A stretch of DNA of 64,000 nt, from contig NZ_CANLZR010000005.1 of the NCBI RefSeq assembly GCF_947495705.1, forward strand, positions 186,001 to 250,000, written 5' to 3'. Positions 58,556 through 64,000 of this stretch are shown piece by piece. Position 1 is the first letter of the stretch; every line of letters starts with the position of its first letter. The DNA comes from an uncultured Phycicoccus sp. (GTDB taxonomy: Bacteria; Actinomycetota; Actinomycetes; Actinomycetales; Dermatophilaceae). The position numbers and the translations under genes were made by a program. The notes under the pieces are model-generated. The model saw only the letters and a program-made list of their open reading frames with translations. It was not told the origin of the DNA and made no database searches.

Positions 58556-59449
58556 TCAGTTCCCTCCGCCGGTCGTGACGGTCTGGCCATCCATGAGCTG
58601 GCTCCTGTTGAGGGTGTTGTTCAGCAGCCCCGTCTGGCCCGCCGCGCGCAGCTCGGCCATGTGGGCGTCGTACTCGGCACGGGGGACGACCTTGACGTTG
58701 AAGAGCATCTGCGAGTGGTACGCCCCGCACAGCTCGGCGCACTTGCCCTTGAACTGGCCCTCCTGGGTGGGCACGACCTGGAACCGGTTGACCCGGCCCG
58801 GCATCATGTCCATCTTCTGGAGGAACGCGGGAATCCAGAACGAGTGGATGACGTCGCGCGAGGTGAGGACGAACTCGGTGCGCTCGTTCACCGGCAGGTA
58901 GAGCGTCGGGATGGTCTCCTCGGCGCCGGGCTTGCCGGTGAGGATCGCCTGGGTACCGACCTCGTGCACGTCGTCCTCGAGGTAGTTGAAGTCCCAGCTC
59001 CACTGCTTGCCGACCACGTTGACCGTGACGTCGGGCTCCTTGGAGGTGTCGATGAGGGCGGCCTCGTCGCGGGCGGTGTAGTAGAAGAACACGACGACCA
59101 TGAGCATCGGCACGACCGTGTACAGGATCTCGATCGGGATGTTGTACCGCAGCTGCACCGGCAGCTCGTTGTCGTCCTTGCGGCGGCGGTAGGCGACCAT
59201 GCACCAGACGGTGAGGCCGATGACGAGCAGGCCGACCGCGATGAGGGTGATCCACGCGCCGATCCACAGCGTGGTGACGCGGTCGCCCCCCTCGGTGACG
59301 GCGGGCGGGAGCCACCCGGTGGACGCGTCGCCGCGCAGGTTGCCGGCCGCGCAGCCGCCGAGGACCGTGGTCGTCAGTGCGCCGATGACGGCCCAGGCGC
59401 CGAGACGGCGACCTGGGCGACGGGGCGAGGAGAGGTCGTGCTGGCGCAC
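58556..59449 (-). CDS. ctaC: Cytochrome c oxidase subunit II
   Basis: Lipobox VLGGC; CuA motif [12 protein letters not shown]. Confidence 0.95.
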   Translation of the reverse strand: MRQHDLSSPRRPGRRLGAWAVIGALTTTVLGGCAAGNLRGDASTGWLPPAVTEGGDRVTTLWIGAWITLIAVGLLVIGLTVWCMVAYRRRKDDNELPVQLRYNIPIEILYTVVPMLMVVVFFYYTARDEAALIDTSKEPDVTVNVVGKQWSWDFNYLEDDVHEVGTQAILTGKPGAEETIPTLYLPVNERTEFVLTSRDVIHSFWIPAFLQKMDMMPGRVNRFQVVPTQEGQFKGKCAELCGAYHSQMLFNVKVVPRAEYDAHMAELRAAGQTGLLNNTLNRSQLMDGQTVTTGGGN

Positions 59450-59527
59450 CGCTTCACCCTTCGGGGTCGAGTGGACGAACGGTGCAAACCCTACTGCACC
59501 GTGCTCGGAGACGGCAGTGCGGGGGGC

Positions 59528-59533
59528 TAGTGT
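59528..59533 (+). promoter_or_regulatory. Putative -10 (TAGTGT), 6 nt before GTG 59540
   Basis: TANNNT at leaderless spacing. Confidence 0.5.
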
Positions 59534-59539
59534 CGAAGG

Positions 59540-60727
59540 GTGGCGCACACCACGGTTCACCCCCCCTCAGACCCCCGCTCGGAGCCCCCGGCCGGCCCGT
59601 CCGCGGCCGGGGTTCTCGACGCCTCCAGGGGGCCGCTCCATCCGCTGGCCGCCCGGACGCTGGGCGCCGCCGTCGAGGCGGCCTGGGCCGACCCGACCCG
59701 GCTGCACGGCCCCGGCCGCCGGGCCCGGGCCCTCCTCGACACCGCCCGCGAGGTGCTCGCGGAGGCCGTCGGGGTCCGCCCCGACGAGCTCTCGGTGCAC
59801 GCCAGCCCCGAGGACGCCCTCGCGGTGGGCCTCGACGGGCTCCGGCACGCCCGCCGCCGGGTGGGCGGTCGGGTCGTCGCGTCCGCCGTGGAGCGCAGCG
59901 TCGTCCTCCTGCGCTGCGGTGACGACGAGCCCGTGCCGGTGAGCGCGCAGGGCCGGGTCGACCCCGACGCCTACCGGGCCGCGGTGGGCCGGCCCGAGGT
60001 GGCGGCGGCCGTCGTGCAGACGGCCAACGGCGAGGTCGGCACCCGCCAGCCGGTCGCCGAGCTGGCCTCGGCGGCCCGCGACGCGGGGGTGCCGCTGCTC
60101 CTGGACGCCACCGCCTCCCTCGGTCGCGACCCGCTGCCCTCCCACGGCGACGTCGTCGTCGCCGACGCCGCGGCGTTCGGCGGTCCGCCGGTCGGGCTGC
60201 TCGGGGTCCGCGCGGGCACCCGGTGGGGGCTGCCGGGCCCGCGCCGGGAGTCCGAGCAGGGCCGCACGCTCGCCGCCCCGTGGGTCCCGCTCGTCCTCGC
60301 CGCGGCCGAGGCCTGGCGCCAGACGTCGGCCGCCGCGTCCGCGGACGCCGCTGCGGCCGGCGTGCTCGTCGACCGGGTCCGCGCTGCGGCGGCGGGCGTC
60401 CCCGACGTCGAGGTCGTCGGCGACCCCCTCGACCGCCTCCCCCACGTCGTGACGTTCAGCGTGCTGTTCACCGACGGGGAGGTGCTCGTCGACGAGCTCG
60501 CGCGGCGCGGGGTGGCCGTGGCCTCCGGCTCCGCGTGCAGCTCGAGCGCCCTGCGCCCGAGCCACGTGCTCGCGGCCATGGGCGTGCTCACCCACGGCAA
60601 CGTGCGCGTGTCGCTGCCCCTGGAGTCGGTCTCCCCCGGCCGGGCCGACGACGTCGAGAGGCTCTGCGCGGTGCTGCCGGACGTGGTCGCCGACGTCCGG
60701 CGGCGGCTCGGGACGGCCGGGCTGTGA
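59540..60727 (+). CDS. Cysteine desulfurase / class-V aminotransferase homologue lacking the PLP lysine
   Basis: QTANGEVGTRQPV, LLLDATASLGR, VASGSACSSSALRPSHVLAAMG; HK motif replaced (ADAAAFGGP). Confidence 0.88.
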   Translation: MAHTTVHPPSDPRSEPPAGPSAAGVLDASRGPLHPLAARTLGAAVEAAWADPTRLHGPGRRARALLDTAREVLAEAVGVRPDELSVHASPEDALAVGLDGLRHARRRVGGRVVASAVERSVVLLRCGDDEPVPVSAQGRVDPDAYRAAVGRPEVAAAVVQTANGEVGTRQPVAELASAARDAGVPLLLDATASLGRDPLPSHGDVVVADAAAFGGPPVGLLGVRAGTRWGLPGPRRESEQGRTLAAPWVPLVLAAAEAWRQTSAAASADAAAAGVLVDRVRAAAAGVPDVEVVGDPLDRLPHVVTFSVLFTDGEVLVDELARRGVAVASGSACSSSALRPSHVLAAMGVLTHGNVRVSLPLESVSPGRADDVERLCAVLPDVVADVRRRLGTAGL

Positions 60728-60981
60728 GCGGGCCTGCCGTCGTGGACGCCCGCGGGACGCGGTGCCCCGTGCCGGTCATCCGGGTGGCACGGGCCAGTCG
60801 CGACCTCCCGGCCGGGACCACGCTCGTCCTCCTCGCCGACGACGAGGCGGCCCGCTCCGACGTCCCTGCGTGGGCCCGGATGCGGGGGCACGCCGTGACG
60901 CTGGAGCCCGAGGGCTCCTGGACCCGCTACTCGGTGCTGCTCGGGGGCGGCGCGGGCACGACGCCTGCCAGGTCCACCTGA
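60724..60981 (+). CDS. TusA-family sulfur carrier
   Basis: VVDARGTRCPVPVIRVARA; GTGA overlap with upstream gene. Confidence 0.88.
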   Translation: MSGPAVVDARGTRCPVPVIRVARASRDLPAGTTLVLLADDEAARSDVPAWARMRGHAVTLEPEGSWTRYSVLLGGGAGTTPARST

Positions 60982-61640
60982 GGCGCCTCGAGCGCCGCCG
61001 CGAGCCGCTCGAGGTACATCGCCCTGGGCCACTCCTGCGCGCCCAGCCGGCGCAGGTGGCCGGTGGCCCACTGCACGTCGATGATGCGCCGCGGGTCGCC
61101 GTCGGCGTGGAAGCGGCGCACGAGCCCGACGAGGGCGACCTTCGAGGCGTCCCGCACCGTGTGGAACATCGACTCCCCGGCGAACAGCCCGCCGATCGAC
61201 ACCCCGTAGAGCCCGCCGACGAGGTCCCCCTCCTGCCGGACCTCCACGCTGTGCGCCCACCCCAGCTCGTGCAGGCGCAGGTAGGCGGCCTCGACCGCCG
61301 GGGTGATCCAGCGGCCTTCCCGGCTGGGGTCGGCGCAGGCCGCCACGACGTCGGGGAAGGCGGTGTCGACGGTCACCTCGAAGCGAGCGAGCACCTTGCG
61401 CAGCGAGGGGCGGACCTTCAGCGCCCCGGCGGGGATGACCCCGCGGGGGTCCGGGGACCACCAGCCGATCGTCCCGTGGCCGTCGGGGCCGAGACCCATC
61501 GGGAACAGCCCGAGCCGGTAGGCCTCGAGCAGGGTGCCGGGCTCGAGGTCGGCACCGGCCGCGACGAGGTCGTCGCCCTCCATGGCGCGCGCGGCATCGA
61601 GCTGCCACGGCGTCGGCGGTGGCGGGACGGGCGGGAACAC
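60927..61640 (-). CDS. aat: Leucyl/phenylalanyl-tRNA-protein transferase
   Basis: YRLGLFPM, WWSPDPRGVIP, GGLYGVSIGGLFAGESMF. Confidence 0.94.
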   Translation of the reverse strand: MFPPVPPPPTPWQLDAARAMEGDDLVAAGADLEPGTLLEAYRLGLFPMGLGPDGHGTIGWWSPDPRGVIPAGALKVRPSLRKVLARFEVTVDTAFPDVVAACADPSREGRWITPAVEAAYLRLHELGWAHSVEVRQEGDLVGGLYGVSIGGLFAGESMFHTVRDASKVALVGLVRRFHADGDPRRIIDVQWATGHLRRLGAQEWPRAMYLERLAAALEAPQVDLAGVVPAPPPSSTE

Positions 61641-61653
61641 GGCTCCGGACGGC

Positions 61654-62637
61654 TCAGTCTCGGGTGCACCGCACGAGCGGGGCGACCTCGGCTGCAGCCA
61701 CGTCGCCGTACGCGGCGGTGAACCGGTCGAGGAACCCCTGCCGGCCGACGAGGTACTCCTGGGTCCCGACCGTCTCGAGGACGTAGGCGGCCAGCACCGA
61801 CCCGATCTGGGCGCACCGCTCGTGGTCCAGGCCGCCGCTGAGGCCGACGAGGAACCCGGCCCGGAAGGCGTCCCCGACCCCTGTGGGGTCGACCCGCTCG
61901 ACCTCGCCCGCGACGGGGACGTGGATCGTCTCGGCGCCCTTGGTGCGGATCTCGGCGCCGTCCTTGCCGAGGGTGATGACCCGGGTCGTCACCCGGTCGT
62001 CGATCTCCTCCTGGCTCCAGCCGGTCTTGGACGAGGTGAGGTGGGACTCGTACTCGTTGGTGATGAGGTAGTCGGCGCCGTCGACGAGCTTGCGGATGAA
62101 CGGGCCGTCCGCGAACGCGAGCTGCTGCGAGGGGTCCGCGACGAAGGGGATGCCGCGGGAGCGGCACTCCTCGGTGTGGCGCAGCATCGCCTCGGGGTCG
62201 TCGGCGCCGATGAGGACGAGGTCCAGGCCCCAGCGCTCGTGGATCGGGCCGAGCTCGATCATCCGGGCCTCGCTCATCGCGCCCGCGTAGAACGTGGCGA
62301 TCTGGGCCATGTCGTCGTCGGTCGTGCAGACGAACCGGGCGGTGTGCCGGGTGTCCGAGATGTGCACGTGGTCGGTGACGACGCCGTGCCGGCTCAGCCA
62401 GCTGCGGTAGTCGGCGAAGTCCTCCCCCGCCGCCCCGACGAGGAGCGGGCGGGTGCCGAGGACGGCCATCCCGAAGCAGATGTTGCCCGCGATCCCACCC
62501 CGGCGGATCTCGAGGGCGTCGGCGAGGAAGCTGACCGAGATCTTGTCGAGCTGCTCGACGACGAGGGAGTCGGCGAACCTCCCCTTGAAGGTCATGAGGT
62601 GGTCGGTGGCGATGGACCCGGTGACGGCGATCTGCAC
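61654..62637 (-). CDS. PfkB-family carbohydrate/adenosine kinase (Rv2202c-like)
   Basis: GGIAGNICFGMAVLG, DPTGVGDAFRAGFL; GTG 62637 preferred (TAGGTT 7 nt upstream), ORF opens at 62646. Confidence 0.9.
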   Translation of the reverse strand: MQIAVTGSIATDHLMTFKGRFADSLVVEQLDKISVSFLADALEIRRGGIAGNICFGMAVLGTRPLLVGAAGEDFADYRSWLSRHGVVTDHVHISDTRHTARFVCTTDDDMAQIATFYAGAMSEARMIELGPIHERWGLDLVLIGADDPEAMLRHTEECRSRGIPFVADPSQQLAFADGPFIRKLVDGADYLITNEYESHLTSSKTGWSQEEIDDRVTTRVITLGKDGAEIRTKGAETIHVPVAGEVERVDPTGVGDAFRAGFLVGLSGGLDHERCAQIGSVLAAYVLETVGTQEYLVGRQGFLDRFTAAYGDVAAAEVAPLVRCTRD

Positions 62638-62670
62638 GACACGCAACCTACCCGCCCCCGGGGACGCGAA

Positions 62671-62705
62671 CGGGCCCGGACCACCGAGGGGGTGGTCCGG
62701 GCCCG
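62671..62705 (-). terminator. Hairpin downstream of erpA
   Basis: Perfect 15-bp stem cgggcccggaccacc-gaggg-ggtggtccgggcccg. Confidence 0.8.
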
Positions 62706-62715
62706 GAACGGGTGC

Positions 62716-63084
62716 TCAGCTGAAGCTGTCGCCGCAGGCGCAGGAGCTGCCGGCGTTGGGGTTGTCGATCGTGAACCCCTGCTTCTCGATGGTGTCGGAG
62801 AAGTCGATGGAGGCGCCCTGGAGGTAGGGGGCGCTCATCCGGTCGACGACGACCTCGACCCCGCCGAAGTCGCGCACGAGGTCACCGTCGAGGGTGCGCT
62901 CGTCGAAGTAGAGCTGGTAGATGAGCCCGGAGCAGCCGCCGGGCTGGACGCCGACGCGCAGCCGGAGGTCGTCACGACCCTCCTGCGCGAGCAGGGACGC
63001 GACCTTCGAGGCGGCCAGGTCGGTGAGCTCGACGCCGTGCGTCGCCGTCTCGGTGGCCTCGGTGGTCTGGAGCTGGTCGCTCAT
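62716..63084 (-). CDS. erpA: Iron-sulfur cluster insertion protein (ErpA/HesB)
   Basis: RVGVQPGGCSGLIYQLYFDE ... GSSCACGDSFS. Confidence 0.94.
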   Translation of the reverse strand: MSDQLQTTEATETATHGVELTDLAASKVASLLAQEGRDDLRLRVGVQPGGCSGLIYQLYFDERTLDGDLVRDFGGVEVVVDRMSAPYLQGASIDFSDTIEKQGFTIDNPNAGSSCACGDSFS

Positions 63085-63234
63085 CGGAGGACTCCTCAGT
63101 GCTTTCTGGAGAATGGCCGGAGGGCCTGTCGGTGCGTGCAACCGCACGCCGGCCCCCGGTGTTCCCGGACGCCTCCACTGTACGTCCCGGCCCCCCTCGA
63201 TCGTGCATCGACCGCACGATGGACGCCCGCGCCG

Positions 63235-64000
63235 TCAGCGCCCCGGGGACCAGGTCCGCGCCACCCGGGCCGTGCGGGCCTCGAGGGTGGCGACGGGGTC
63301 GGCGATCATCGCCTCGAGCTCGCGGGGGTGGTCGGCGACCGCGTAGCAGCCCGCCAGGCCCATCGACATCGTCTCGCGCCGGCCCACGAGGCACTCCCCC
63401 GCGACGCACACGACGGGGCGCGCGGTCTCCATCGTCGCCTCCGCCACCCCGGACACGACGGACCCGCGCATCGCCGCCCAGTCGAGCCGCCCGGTGGCGG
63501 TGACGACGAGGTCGCTCCCCGCCACGGCCACCCCGAAGCCGGTCACCCGGAGCAGCTCGGCGACGGCCCCGACGGGGCGCGCCCCGAGCGCGAGCAGCGC
63601 GTAGCCCAGGCCACCGGACGCGCCCGCCCCCGGTTCCCGGTCGAGGCGGCGGGGCTTGCCGGTGAGCAGGTCCAGGGGTGCGCTGGGCAGCGACCGCGCG
63701 AGGATGTCGGTGAAGTGCCCGAGGGCGAACTCCAGGGACTGCGCCTGCTCCGGGGTCGCCCCCTTGCGCGGCGCGTCGACGGCGCTGGTGCCCGAGAGCC
63801 CGAGCAGCGGGGTCTCGTCGTCGGTCGCGAGGACCAGCTCGACCCCGGCGAACCGGTCCAGGACCGCCGGCAGCCCGATGAGGCAGTCGCCCCGCGCCTC
63901 GCCGAGCGCCCGGCCGCCGCGGGCGAGGGCGGTGGCGGGCCCGGCCCCGAGGGCGGCGAGCATCCCGGCGCCGGCGTCGTTGGTGGACCCGTCGCCGACG
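63235..64000 (-). CDS. Glycerate kinase, truncated by window end
   Basis: Reverse translation at window end reads VGDGSTNDAGAGMLAALGAGPA; EPGAGASGGLGYALLALGARP. Confidence 0.9.
   Translation of the reverse strand, partial: VGDGSTNDAGAGMLAALGAGPATALARGGRALGEARGDCLIGLPAVLDRFAGVELVLATDDETPLLGLSGTSAVDAPRKGATPEQAQSLEFALGHFTDILARSLPSAPLDLLTGKPRRLDREPGAGASGGLGYALLALGARPVGAVAELLRVTGFGVAVAGSDLVVTATGRLDWAAMRGSVVSGVAEATMETARPVVCVAGECLVGRRETMSMGLAGCYAVADHPRELEAMIADPVATLEARTARVARTWSPGR

Overview
64 kb of very high-GC, densely coding actinobacterial chromosome (Intrasporangiaceae-like by feel; taxonomy is inference). I saw no rRNA, tRNA, CRISPR array, IS element or prophage. Left part: sugar ABC operon with a LacI regulator, APC permease, a GyrB/ParE-type topoisomerase subunit, and a DNA-damage cluster (dinB, methyltransferase, dnaE2, SAV_6107-like HEPN protein, DUF6504-like protein) preceded by a perfect LexA/SOS palindrome. 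Next comes an accessory block: a LuxR-AAA regulator, a methyltransferase, and an alpha/beta-hydrolase-glycosyltransferase fusion. From metF (~23.5 kb) to the window end, gene order resembles M. tuberculosis Rv2172c-Rv2205c: metF, polyprenyl synthase, Rv2175c, PknL, AroG, PlsC, SRPBCC, FadD15, mannosyltransferase, DEDDh/GIY-YIG nuclease, trpD, ctaE-qcrCAB, ctaF/D/C, AdoK-like kinase, ErpA, glycerate kinase. Best leads: (1) a cysteine-desulfurase homologue with no lysine anywhere, so no PLP Schiff-base lysine, coupled to TusA and divergent from ctaC; (2) the SOS-box-led HEPN/DnaE2 cluster with DinB nearby; (3) an in-frame inverted-repeat insertion inside DnaE2; (4) the hydrolase-glycosyltransferase fusion; (5) a UvrC-like four-Cys motif in the DEDDh-GIY-YIG fusion; (6) a degenerate stand-alone receiver next to ctaE. 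Family calls come from reading motifs in the translations; no database search was run.
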